Positions 12,625 to 23,883 of a DNA stretch of 64,000 bases are shown piece by piece. The stretch lies in the NCBI GenBank assembly GCA_023974075.1, contig CM043800.1, forward strand, positions 27,372,952-27,436,951. The letters run 5' to 3'. Made by a program: the position numbers and the translations under genes. The notes under the pieces were generated by a model. It was not told the DNA's origin and ran no database searches. It saw nothing but the letters and a program-made list of their open reading frames with translations. Origin of the DNA: Chaenocephalus aceratus. Taxonomy: Eukaryota; Chordata; Actinopteri; Perciformes; Channichthyidae. How positions within the stretch are numbered: position 1 is the stretch's first letter; every line of letters starts with the position of its first letter.

Positions 12625-13078
12625 CACTGAACAAAAATATAAACGCAACACTTTTGTTTTTGCTCCCATTTTTCATGAGATGAACTCAAAGATCTAAAAC
12701 ATTTTCTATATACACCAAATAACCATTTATCTCAAATATTGTTCACAAATCTGAAAAAATCTGTGATAGTGAGCACTTCTCCTTTGCAGAGATAATCCAT
12801 CTCACCTCACAGGTGTGGCATATCAAGATGCTGATTAGACAGCATGATTATTGCACAGGTGTGCCTTAGACTGGCCACAATAAAAGGTCACTCTGAAACG
12901 TGCATTTTTGCTTTATTGGGGGGGTCTGGGGGGGTCCGAAAACCAGTCAGTATCTGGTGTGAGTGGTAGGGGTAGGGTTAGGGTTAGGGTAATGTTGTGA
13001 ATCGAGTGGCCTGTGTTCGTCGTCCATAACATACGCCTGCCCATACCATAACCCCACCACCACCATGGGCCACTCGAT
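12625..13078 (-). mobile_element. degraded Tc1/mariner remnant
   Basis: The left end (cactgaacaaaaatataaac, next to TA) and the following 270 bp match a Tc1-like family common in fish. At 13021-13068 the minus strand reads Gly-Val-Met-Val-Trp-Ala-Gly-Val-Cys-Tyr-Gly, a segment of the catalytic domain of Tc1 transposases. Most of the gene between these parts is missing. The junction holds a TTAGGG-type repeat (about 12966-12990) and a short inverted fragment. The right end of the element was not found. It is a dead relic. Confidence 0.72.
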
Positions 13079-14215
13079 GTGTGTCCGCTGCTTCAGTTGC
13101 AGGCCAACGGGTTGTCTTATGAGTTGGATTTTTCAATAAAACAAAACAAGTGGAAACAAAGCTTTTAAGCTTTCAACTTGGAAGTTCCAGATGGCAAACT
13201 CTCTCGGTATAGCACAGAAACGCAGAACGGGGTAAAATGTGTTTAATTCAGTAAAGTAAAGCCCAAATGTAAAATACTCGGTTAGAAGTAAAAATCCTGT
13301 TGAAAATATTTCAAAGGTAAAATTATGTAAGGATATGCTGAATGTACACAAAGTATCCAACATAAAACTAAGAGTGTAAGCAGCATTTTCCTTTTGTTGA
13401 TCAAAGTGGAGCGACTACCTTACTGTTGGGATTTACTTCCACTATAATGCATCATATTTTACAAAATCTATTCAATTCTAAAAGTAACTATGATTACTGA
13501 CAGTCATTCATTGAGTTAGCCTAAGTAAAAAGTACAGGGTTGAGTTTTATTGGAGCAGAAGTATTTGGTGTTTTTATTTAGGTGAACATGCTCAAGTTGT
13601 ACTTCAATATGGATGAGTAAATGAACCCAATTGCATCTAATGCACAGCCTCTCAGTGGTCAAGACAAGCAGCATTACACCAGCAATAGATGGTTAAACAG
13701 AAAGGCAGTTACAAACATCACAACCACACTCTGGATCATCAACAGGTGGGCATCCTATTTAGTGGTGAATACAGAGCAGTGCTTCTATAACTTCTCCAAT
13801 GAGATAATGTACTGATTTGTTATGTTCTATATCAATGTGAACTGATCTCTTTGGTTTGGTATTTGAAGACGTCACCACTCAAACCCGAGTATGTTTTTAG
13901 AGAAAGTTATTAACATATTTATCATTAATAACAATAATCCTTACTTGTGCTGCCTAAATTGGTTCTATGCAGCCCAAGAGAACGCCATAAGAGAATCTTT
14001 CACATAATAATGAAGTCATTAACAATATTTTTCAACCACTGCTAACAAATGGCTTGGCTTAATGTCAGTGTCTAGATAGTTGTATGCACTGTTGGAATGT
14101 CTTGTAGTACATTTACTGGAGCAATGTCATTAAGTACATATTTGAGGTACTTGAGTATTTGACAGCTTACTATAAACTACGATGCTTTGTTTTAGATTAA
14201 CAATTTATACAAATA

Positions 14216-14270
14216 GGGCTGAAACAATTAATTGATTGACAGAACAATTCATTTGCAACTGCTTTTCCTT
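14216..14270. repeat. fragment of dispersed AGGGCTG...attaat repeat family
   Basis: It reads agggctgaaacaattaattg, matching the outer end of a repeat recalled as common in fish whose end is A/GGGCTGCAACTAA. Only the end is clear here. Confidence 0.35.
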
Positions 14271-15489
14271 ATGAGACTTGAATGTTTAACTAAATTAACA
14301 TTTTCAATGGATTTGTACTTGTATGTGTGGTATAAGTACTTTTTTTCTTCCTCCACTGGCTGTTTTTAAACTACATTTAAATGTAATGCATATTCATACC
14401 AAATGTACATTTGCTATTAAAAAGTACATGTTATTTCAACAACATACAGTGTAAACTGTTTCTGTGTATCTGTGTGCACAGTATATGTGTATTTGTGTGT
14501 GTGTGGTGGAGAGAGAGGAGACCTTATTGTTTGATTGTTAGCTCGGAGCTAAACAGATGCGTAAATAGAGATAGGGGAGCCCAGTCACATCAGATTAAAC
14601 CAAACAACAAAAATCAAACTGTCTGTCCCACTCACTCTCCCACACACAAACACACACATGCTCTCACAGACAGAAGGTGTAACTGGGAAAACAAACAGAC
14701 AGCAGCAGAGCAGTGTGCCTTAATAAAACCTCCAACTTGTATTAAACACAACAGGAAGACAACTCCTGGACACTATAACTCTCATGTAAATGCACTCAGA
14801 CATCGTAGGTCTTTGTGCGCTACAGAAACATACTGACACACTGTGGAGTAAATACAGTGATGACGCATACCATCACATGCCTCATAAACCCTAATGTTAC
14901 CACTCCAATATCTCCATAGGCCCGAGGCAAAACAGAGAGACCGCCATGAGACAGGAAAAAAGAGGGAGAGAGAGAGAGAGGGGAGGAGCATACGGGCGAG
15001 CTATGATGATGAATTGATTGATGAATGCAAATGAAGATGAATGCATGTGACAAATACAGATAACAAGAGGAATATGAAGTGTACAGCGGCTGGTTCACCT
15101 TTTCCTGTAGCAGAAAATATGATGATATGTGTCTAGCCTATTAATACTACAGCAGCGACAGTGAACGCAACCACTGAACCAGATATAGATCCCTTATCAC
15201 AAATCGTGTGGCCCAGAAACAGCGGACACCCGTCTTTCTATACCATTTGGAGCCTACTCGCTGGGCCGGGGCGTGCTGATTGGCCTAATCGTCCCACATC
15301 CTAGCCTTTATTGCCATATGGACTGAGTCCTAAAACTTGCCATAGATCAGTGTATATGAGGTAACAGCAGTTTATTTTCTTAATTGCTTGTTGTTTGTAA
15401 GTGCAGCTTCATGTCATCACAAAACATCCAGGGTGGAAACTTGCCTTGTTTATGTGTGTGGTAAAAGAAGCTGTTTTTTTGTGTGCGTT

Positions 15490-15650
15490 TTTAATAATTA
15501 ATTAATCGTTTGAGTCAGTTTTCAGGCAAAAATTCCAAACACTCTCGTTCTAGTTTTTCAAATATTTTCTCCGTATTACATCATTTGACTAAACTGAATC
15601 TCTGGGTTTTTAACTGTTGGTTGGATAAGACTAGCAAAATGTATTATTGG
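15490..15650. repeat. diverged copy of the same dispersed repeat family
   Basis: The segment contains aattaattaatcg, then gcaaaaattccaaaca, ctaaactgaatctctgggtt and ctgttggttggataaga in the order seen in the other copies. It is ancient and lacks clear ends. Confidence 0.45.
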
Positions 15651-16020
15651 GATTTAGGGAACTTTGACTATCTCCATAGTTAATTGAGAAACTGATCAGT
15701 AGGTAAATACGCCTTAATCTGTGTACCTGTATGTGCAATGTGAGCGTAGCGTACATTTAATAACTTTGGGTCCATGTGTTTGTACATTTCCAGACAGATA
15801 ATTCTTTTGTTTGCTTTTTTTTTAGATATCCATTTCTTCCTTGCAATTTCATTGGAAATACTTTATCCCTATGAAATATGAACACTATGACAACTGTTGA
15901 CAGCTTGTTCTCTGGATTATCGGAGTAATGAGCAGGAATGAAACAAGACATGCTGCATTTTTTAAAATCTGATTTCATGTATTTACCTTTATTGTAAGGT
16001 GGAGCCAGATTATACTTTTT

Positions 16021-16145
<125 letters not shown>

Positions 16146-16288
16146 ACACACCGAAACACACTACAGTGATACATCGAGAAGTAAAGCCCAATAAGGTCTT
16201 TGGGGAGAATGATGCGGTTATGGTTCCTCAGGACAGATCACCTGAAGCCTGGTAAGGGGATATCAGCCTCCATAGCCATTGATCCGAT

Positions 16289-16389
<101 letters not shown>

Positions 16390-17086
16390 GCCACACACAT
16401 ACTGTATAAACACAATACTGCATCTTGTGTATTGCTTGGGGTACGTCTTATATTGATGATTTTTAAACAGGATTGAGCTGAGGTGTGCCTCCATAATTCA
16501 CCAAATACCCTCCAGGGGCAAAAGACACATTTCTATCAATACAGTGAGACCTTTGCCCCACTTGACCTAAATCAGTTAATATTTAACTGCATGGTCTATC
16601 TACCTCTGTGTGTGTTTTAAACTATGTGTGTATATTCTTTCTGTGTGTGAATATACAGTAGGAGACAATCCAAGGTCTGCGGAAAAGGTTAACCCCAATA
16701 ACCAAACCACTTACTGAGTCGCCTGCTGCACACTGTGCTGATGGTCTGAGGTTAACTATCACACCATTGATTAACACTGATCCCAGATTACACACAGAAG
16801 AGAGGGAGGATGACTGAGGGGAAGACAACAACACACCCCCAAGTATTCACCTTCGGATATCAATTAAAATTAAATTTAAAAAAAGCACATCATAGAGAAG
16901 CATTTGTCTTCAATAAAAGGATTTAAAAAAGTTACTTAATTTTAAATATTTAATTTCAGCTCTGAACCCAAAACAAAAGGAGTTCAAATTCATTGCGTGT
17001 GCGGGTTCACTAAGTGAGCTGCAGTGTTATTTTACTGCATGTTCCTACACTCTCTGCAAGCTGCTCACACATGACATGCTACTGTA

Positions 17087-17087
<1 letters not shown>
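16390..17087. other. non-coding spacer
   Basis: No exon, repeat end or RNA gene was recognised between the two CA-rich tracts. Confidence 0.4.

Positions 17088-17151
<64 letters not shown>
17088..17151. repeat. (CA)n microsatellite
   Basis: An uninterrupted CA run just left of the GA-rich candidate promoter segment. Confidence 0.97.
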
Positions 17152-17155
<4 letters not shown>

Positions 17156-17420
17156 GCTCTCCATGCACCGGGCAGGGTGACACTCACATGTGGATCCACA
17201 GACGCTGGTGTGGCGCCTCCGTTTTGCTTGGAGAAGCAGAAAGAGGAGATAGGGAGGCAGGAGAAAAAGGCAGGACGGCAGGGAGGGAGCCATGGAGGGG
17301 AGGGAGGGAAATGCGGAGGGACGCAAGGGAGGAGGAGGGGAGGTGGGGGGGCAATGAGAGGGCTGAGTGGTTCTAGTAAATATTTATATTGCAGTATGAT
17401 ACGCGCAAGACTGAAAGAGT

Positions 17421-17423
<3 letters not shown>

Positions 17424-17454
<31 letters not shown>
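17424..17454. repeat. (GA)n microsatellite
   Basis: A pure GA run followed by poly-G, part of a wider GA-rich segment (about 17230-17760). Such runs are common near vertebrate promoters (GAGA-like). Confidence 0.95.
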
Positions 17455-17459
<5 letters not shown>

Positions 17460-17462
<3 letters not shown>

Positions 17463-18250
17463 ATAGGCAGAGAAAAGGGGGAGATATAGAGCGTCCATCC
17501 CTTTATTAATTTTATTCCGGACCGCTAAGTTTAGCATTCAACACGTGTCGCCAGTGATGGAGAGAGGGAGGGAGGGGGGGAGGAAACGAGAGAGAGAGAG
17601 AGGGAGAGAGAGAGGTTGACGGTTGCTAGGTGACGGGGCGCATATACTGAATTTTAACAAAAGAACAGGGAAAGAGGGAGAGAGAGAGAGAGTGTGTGTG
17701 TGTGTGAGAGAGAGGAGAGGAGAGAGGGAGGGAGAGAGGTAAAGAGAGAGACCGGAGAAATTGAATACATGTAGAACATATATATATATATATATTTAGA
17801 TATATATATTTTCCCGGCGTGTGTGTCTGTGTGTGTGCGTGTGTGGTGGCGGTGGTGGGGGGGGACACTCGCAAAACGGATACCTCAAAAAGGAAGGATG
17901 TGAAAAAGGATGGAGGGACGCAGGAAAAGAGGGGGGAAAGGCTGGTGAAAAACAGTAAGTACATTTCTTTTTTCAATGATATTTGCAGTGCGGAGGCATT
18001 TTCTTCCCCGCACGCACACGCACACAGACTCTGTAGATTAATTGCGGCTCGGGTAGTGAGAGGGGGCTCCGCGTCATTGAGACGGGGAAAGGGGGCTCGG
18101 GTGTCGGCATCTGTACGGCCGCTGGTGATGGAGAGATGGATGGAGAGGTGGAAACGGCCAGCGCACCGGGGCTTTGACCCCTCTGTCATTGCTGCGCCTG
18201 GAAACTCACAGCTCTTAGCCCCGTAATGTTCAGCCGGCTACATATCCCGA
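17460..18250 (+). promoter_or_regulatory. candidate grin2d promoter / CpG-rich region
   Basis: After a GA-rich stretch, CpG frequency rises clearly (about 17800-18240) against the AT-rich surroundings. A GTTGCTAGGTGAC sequence at 17622-17634 resembles the X-box bound by RFX factors. An exact vertebrate donor, GTAAGT, follows at 17955. No long open frame begins here, which fits a promoter plus 5'-untranslated exon for grin2d, the next gene on this strand. It is a hypothesis: it could equally serve the missing first exon of pitpnc1 on the other strand, or be bidirectional. Confidence 0.4.
17760..17954 (+). other. candidate 5'-untranslated exon of grin2d (start unknown)
   Basis: The segment ends at aaaaca followed by the intron start gtaagtacat. 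GluN2 genes usually have one or more untranslated exons far upstream of the coding start, and the first coding exon at 38878 has its own acceptor, so an upstream donor is required. This is the best-looking donor in a CpG-rich context. The left boundary is arbitrary. Confidence 0.3.
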
Positions 18251-21200
18251 TGATACACACGCACACTCATAGATTACCGGCAGTTCAATTAATCATATAG
18301 ACTAAACCTGTAGGCTATGATTTTGTCTGCCAGGAATTTCCCATGCATTATTAATAAAGACAGAGTTTGGGTTCCGCTTAAGTCTTTAAACACCGGCGCT
18401 GGCTGCAGTTTCCCCCGCACTCTGCTGCGGATGTATTAATTGAGGTGATCATATCTGTTGATGCTCATTTTCTCAGGCTGCGTGGTCAATGTTAGTGTGT
18501 GCGTGAGTGCGTCTGCTTGCTCGTCACTGCTAAGCCTGCAAGATTGCCGATCAGTTTTTCCTCTTGATCTATTTTTATCCCGATACCCTGAATATTTGGG
18601 CGTATGGCAGCACACTGTTATCCCTCTGTTGCCACCGAGGAATCTTCTCCAACGTGCTGACTTGCCTCAAACACCCTCAGACAGCTGGAACAGCTTTTCT
18701 AGCTGGGTGAAGGAGTGTGTGAGAGATTTCACTTTGTAGGTAGATTTAAATGTGCACCCCCTGTGGGTGACCATATAACTTTTGTTTTTGCCTTGCAGTA
18801 GTTTATTATAGAGGAGAAGTGAATTACAGGTGCAAACACAAACCGCCGCCATCACTCCTTTTTCTCTGAAAAAAATAAATGAAGGCCTTGGACCATAGCG
18901 ACCACCAAGGGAAATCATGCTGTTGACCTGTACTATGGAGAGAGACACAGTGTTGCTTCTCTTACAGATTTGCTGCAGTGATTTGGATTGCAAGATCACA
19001 GTTATTGGCCTGCACTGTGTGGCCGCTGAATGCATTTATCCGGATGGAAATTGGAATTAATATGTTGTTTGTTTTTCCATTTCTGTGGGCTGTTTGTGTC
19101 CCTCTCCTCTCTCAGCTGAATTCTCCAGCTGATATCCATTTCAATCAGCTCGTTCACCCACAGGTGACGTGCTCGGCCCAGTTCATCATTTCCCCTCGCA
19201 AGTCCTGTGAAACACACAGGCGTACTGCAGCAGCGTACTGCATGCACTGCTGCCTGTAAAGTGTTGCCTTCAGTGTCAGCTGAGCCCCTTCTCTGCCGAT
19301 ATGTCGTACAGTTGCCCAGAGAGATCTGTACTGTACCAGCTGTGAGTAGGGGTAGGCAGAAGGGGAGGGAAGAGGAGAGGTGATGAGCGACACAGAAGGT
19401 GTAGAGGGAGAGAGAAATGAGAGAAGGTGTGAGGAGGAGGAGGTGGAGGAGAGAAGGCATGGGGGGAGAGCCGGGTGAGAGATTGGAAAAAGCAGCAGAA
19501 TGAAGGGGAGAGAAAGAGAGGGGTGCTTGGAATGAAATATCATAGGGGACATGGTTGGAAGGCGCAGGAGAAGAGATGAGAGGGATAGAGTCAACATTTG
19601 TGTGCTTGTTTTCTCCAACCCCTTGCTCTTCATCAATTTCACCTCATTGATTAATTGACTTTTGCACAGCACAACATTCAAGCTTAGCTCAATCCCCCCC
19701 TCGCTTGTGTCTCTTTTCTTCTGCCAATCCCCCTGTTTCTTGTTGCCTCAATCCTTTCCGTCTCTTCTCTCACCCCTTGCAACCTGTGACTTCCTCTGCA
19801 CAATTTCCTTTTCCCTTTTCCTCTCTCTCTCTCCCGCCTCCCCTTTCATCATTTGTTTGATGCAACATTAGTGGATAGTTTCCTCAATTCTGCAGCCCAC
19901 CCAAAACCCCTCTGCCACCCTTTCCACACGTTGCACCCAGTGTTCTTCTTAATACCACTAATTAAGGTAAAGCTCGTTAACATAGAACATCAATTAGTGT
20001 TTAACGAGATCAGAGGCTGCTGTTTTGGAGCGATTACAGTACTCCCCTCTTCTGGTGTTCCTCTCTGGACTCTACTCCGGGTTGTGCTGATGAACGTGTT
20101 GCATATTCATTTTGGCCTGCAGCGGTGCGAGAGACACATTTTATACACGTGGTGGCAAGGGGGTGTCATGTGACTTGGGATGCTTTGATCAATTATTAGA
20201 ATGTAATGCTATGTTATTTATGTTATTTATTTTCCCTAATAACATCCCTGACTGGTGCTCGTTAAATTAATCTGTATGATTTTTGAGGAATATTGCCCTA
20301 TATTTAAATCAGGAGAGACACTTTATAAGACTGACTCCTTTAAAAGTAAGTGCTAGTCGAAATGTCACACCATTGTCTTATTCAATGCATTAACAGATTT
20401 CTTAAGAGTGATTCAGGCTCTAAACAATAAATGAACACATTAATAAAAGCGATAGGGATATACTTGTGGGCATTTAAATAGATTGCAACCAATGCAGTGT
20501 ATATCATTCTAGCTGTAGCTAAAACCATGGCTAAAACATTTAAAGACATTAATCACAGAGACAGTTCGGCCTATTTTAAACTTGTAAAACTTAATACAAC
20601 AAAGTTTTGACACAGCTTTAAATAAACATATATAGCTGCCTGTTTTAAAGACTGTAGAAATAACAATTCAGTTCTCTAAAAGTGCAAAAATTCAGAAGGG
20701 TGAGAGCTGCTTGGAAACGGCAGACATTTTTTATTGCTGCTGTGTGTGAAGTATAGACACTTTTCAAAGTGGGGCAGATTTGTTGATTATTGGATTGCTG
20801 GATTGTCAGATAAAAATAATAATCTACTTTAATATTTTTATTACATATTATTAATATTTAATATTTGTTTTTGAAAAATGTCAAGCAAAAACCATGAAGA
20901 AAATGCCAAATATACTCTGGATGCAGCTTTAAAAAACGTTTTCTTGTTAAACTGAATATCTTTGGATTTTAAGACATGTCAATAACTAAACAGTTAATCA
21001 CCTGCAGATAAATCGATAAAGAAAAGGTCAGTCACAGCCCTGCATTAGTTGTAGATAGGTAACATAGACTCAGAAACTCCTTTATTTACTGCAACTATTT
21101 GAATGTCAAGTTAAAATCATGTATCAAGTAACGTTGCATTGCGCAACAGTGTGGTTGTAATGCTCTAATGCATTCTGATTTGAAAATGACCTACTACTCA

Positions 21201-22180
21201 ACATGAGCAAACAACTCTAATGGTAACATTAGTGAAGGTACACCAAGTCTCTGCTGATGACTTTGCAGTTTTGACAGAAACAGTGACTACTCAAAGTTTC
21301 CACCACTAATTGGATGTAATGGTGACATTATGATGTATTTCACGACGACAAGTTGTAGTAAAAACAAAAATGATTTACTTCCATGATGGGACGCCAGGCA
21401 TCATTTGTGAAGCTCGGTTCCACACAAGCGTTTTAGAGAGCTGTCTGTCTCTCGGAGAAACAGGAGCTATACTCTCAGACTCTGAATTACGTTACTAACG
21501 AGTTTCTGTGCAGTGATGCGTTAGATGTGATTAAACTGAATGAAGTAAGGCATTTATCAATATGAAAATCAAAAAAAGAAATGGTTCTGTAAATCTGTAA
21601 TATCACCTAAACTCCATATCAGAGGGTTACCTTTCAGTTAGGTGGCAGCTGCTGTGGTGTAGCACCCCGAGGTGCCGCCCTCGGCCCAGTTACAGTCTTA
21701 ATGTGGACCGGGAATAGCAAACAGTCAAACACCAACTGTAGATGGAATGACAGGAAGTCATTTAACAACCAGGTGGAGATCGAAACAGACAGACAGAGGG
21801 ACATTCTGGCAGAGAGACACATTCATAAACAAAATCACACAGACCGGTACCAGCAGACAGAACAGTGAGGGAGACTTTAGCGTGCACTGCTTGTTCACAG
21901 TCACTATCAAACAGGTGCGGCTTGTTTTGGGAACAAGTCTGGAGGCAGCTAGCAGGCACACAGCTTCACATGGCTGCATGCAATACACAGTCACACACAC
22001 TCTCAAAAAGTACATTCAGGCAGATACCCTTGGGTATGCAGTCAGAAACACGCACCAAGAGCATACCCAAAAATACACACACAATGAATAGCATAATGCA
22101 CACTAACACACACACCATTTTTAGTTTTGGATGAGAGAGGACCTTGGGACCTTGCCCATGGGACCCTCACATAAACTGCA
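18251..22180. other. non-coding stretch, probably grin2d first intron
   Basis: No exon was recognised. It contains a GA-rich and C/T-rich block (about 19340-19850), AT-rich sequence, and one old dispersed-repeat copy at 20850-21041. Short frames show no family resemblance. Confidence 0.4.
20850..21041. repeat. diverged copy of dispersed repeat family, right end present
   Basis: It contains gccaaatatactctgg, aaactgaatatctttggatt and taaatcgataaagaaaa, and ends gtcacagccctg. That end is the complement of the agggctg end at 14216, supporting terminal inverted symmetry. It is old and inactive. Confidence 0.45.
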
Positions 22181-22185
22181 CTGTA

Positions 22186-22536
22186 CAGTTGCAAGAAAAA
22201 GTGAACCCTTTGGATTCTCCACACATAGCGTTGTGTGTTCCTTCCAAACAACTCAACTTTGGTTTCATCTGTCCACAGAATATGTTGCCAGTAGTGCTGT
22301 GGAACATCCAGGTGCTCTTTTGCAAACTTCAAACGTGCAGCAATGTTTTTTCTGGACAGCAGTGGCTTCCTCCGTGGTGTCCTCCCATGAACTCCATTCT
22401 TGTTCAGTGATTTACGTATCGTAGATTCGTCAACAGAGATGTTAGCATGTGCCAGAGATTTCTTTAAGTCTCTAGCTGACACTCTAGGATTCTTCTTCAC
22501 CTCATTGAGCATTCTGCGCTGTGCTCTTGCAGTCAT
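22186..22536 (-). pseudogene. Tc1-like transposase fragment
   Basis: An open minus-strand frame covers the second helix-turn-helix (from [18 protein letters not shown]), the basic linker (GRTPRRKPLLS) and the first catalytic aspartate in WTDETKVELFG, then runs into the terminal repeat. The enzyme would cut and rejoin transposon ends. About 130 N-terminal residues lie across the inserted element, to the right of 26540, and the second half of the DDE domain is missing, so no active protein is possible. Confidence 0.85.
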
Positions 22537-23397
22537 CTTTACAGGACGGCCACTCCTAGGGAGAGTAGCAACAGTGCTGAACTTTCTCCATTTATAGACA
22601 ATTTGTCTTACCGTGGACCAGCGCCATATAGATAGAAGAGTTACGACAACGGAAGTCCAAAAACGGTTATCGTCACGTGGTTCATGTAGACGAGGATCGG
22701 TCCCCGGAAGTTCATGGCGGGCAATGTGAATGCATTGATAACAGGAGATAGAACTACGATTTTTGGTAATTATTAGTGAATAAAGGTTTTGATTTGCAAT
22801 ATTTATACAACAAATCGATATGTGTATGTATTTACATCAATATGTTTTAAAAAATAAAATAGAATTTGCTAATATTAAGTGATAATATTAGGATTAGTGT
22901 GAACAACTAGTTTACATGTTACTAACAGTGCCTTGGTTAAAGAGCCTGTTGTTGTTGTTGTTTATTTATAGCTTTGAATTCTTTAAAACCAATATTATCT
23001 TCTTAAACTTGTATGGTAGTCAGGAGCATCACTTTCTAATGTTTATTGATATATTTAGAAGGAGGGGATCTAAAGTAATGCTTTAATTAATTTCTACCAT
23101 TTTCTTAAATTCATGGTAGTTTCAGTAATCCCATGGTAATTGAGGACACAAGTTATCTAAATGACTAATGTCATCTTTATGGCTTTCAGAAAGGACAGGA
23201 GACCGACAGGTGACTATCAAAGGACTAGCAGCAGCATCAGCAGCATGATGATGATGATGATGTTAAATGTGTTGTTTTAGGAACATCCATTGCAAATACA
23301 TGGAATTCAATAAACATTGAATAGCATATCATGCAGTTTGTCTTTGCCTTTTCCTCCGTGTTGTCCTGGTTTGCTGTGCTGCCTCCTAGTCGCCACC

Positions 23398-23547
23398 ATG
23401 GTTTGCTGTGCTGCCTGGGGATGCTCAAATCGCTCCGAGAAAGGAGTATGAATGTACGTCTTCCCCACTGACACAGAGTGGAGGAAAAAATGGCTGGCTC
23501 AAGTCAGCAGGAGCAATTTCACGACCAACAGCCAAAAAATATGTGAG
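23398..23547 (+). pseudogene. THAP-domain exon of the P-like element, with in-frame stop
   Basis: It starts at an ideal Kozak context (gccaccATGG) and reads MVCCAAWGCSNRS..., placing a C-x4-C pair as in THAP zinc fingers. After a TGA stop (23449-23451) it continues in the same frame with VFPTDTEWRKKW and ends KICE before a donor, GTAATT. In the THAP fold the next residues should be His-Phe, supplied by another exon. Codon spacing matches THAP1-type domains, which bind DNA through a C2CH zinc centre. The stop disables it. Confidence 0.75.
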
Positions 23548-23883
23548 GTAATTATATACAAACACTGCATTTGCACTTTTTCACAAAACGAAAACCACAC
23601 CATTGGGAAAGCTTAATGTTTTGTTTAATACAAAAAAACAGGGAAAGGCTTGAAAAACACTGAGAGTTGAGACTCAGGGTGCAGCGTGAGGGTCTCAGTG
23701 CAGGTATTCAGGCTCCATTGAATCCCCCTCTGGTTCTTGTGCTGAAAGAGGGAGTAACAGACAGGATAAAGGGTTATACACACACAGCACACCTATTGGA
23801 TGGGAAATGCCTTGGGGAGATAAGGTGTTTACTTATATAAAACAGTAGTATTCAACTTACCTTGTATTTTCACTCTCACTTAA

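Noticed and set aside
12966..12990. True telomeric or subtelomeric array
   Set aside because: Only about three TTAGGG-like units occur, embedded in a transposon relic.
17626..18226. Long frames on both strands in the CpG-rich region
   Set aside because: They are GA/CT-repeat and GC-composition frames with no family similarity, better explained as promoter and untranslated sequence.
22042..22536. Host gene with helix-turn-helix domain
   Set aside because: It is a Tc1 transposase fragment between TA-flanked inverted ends.
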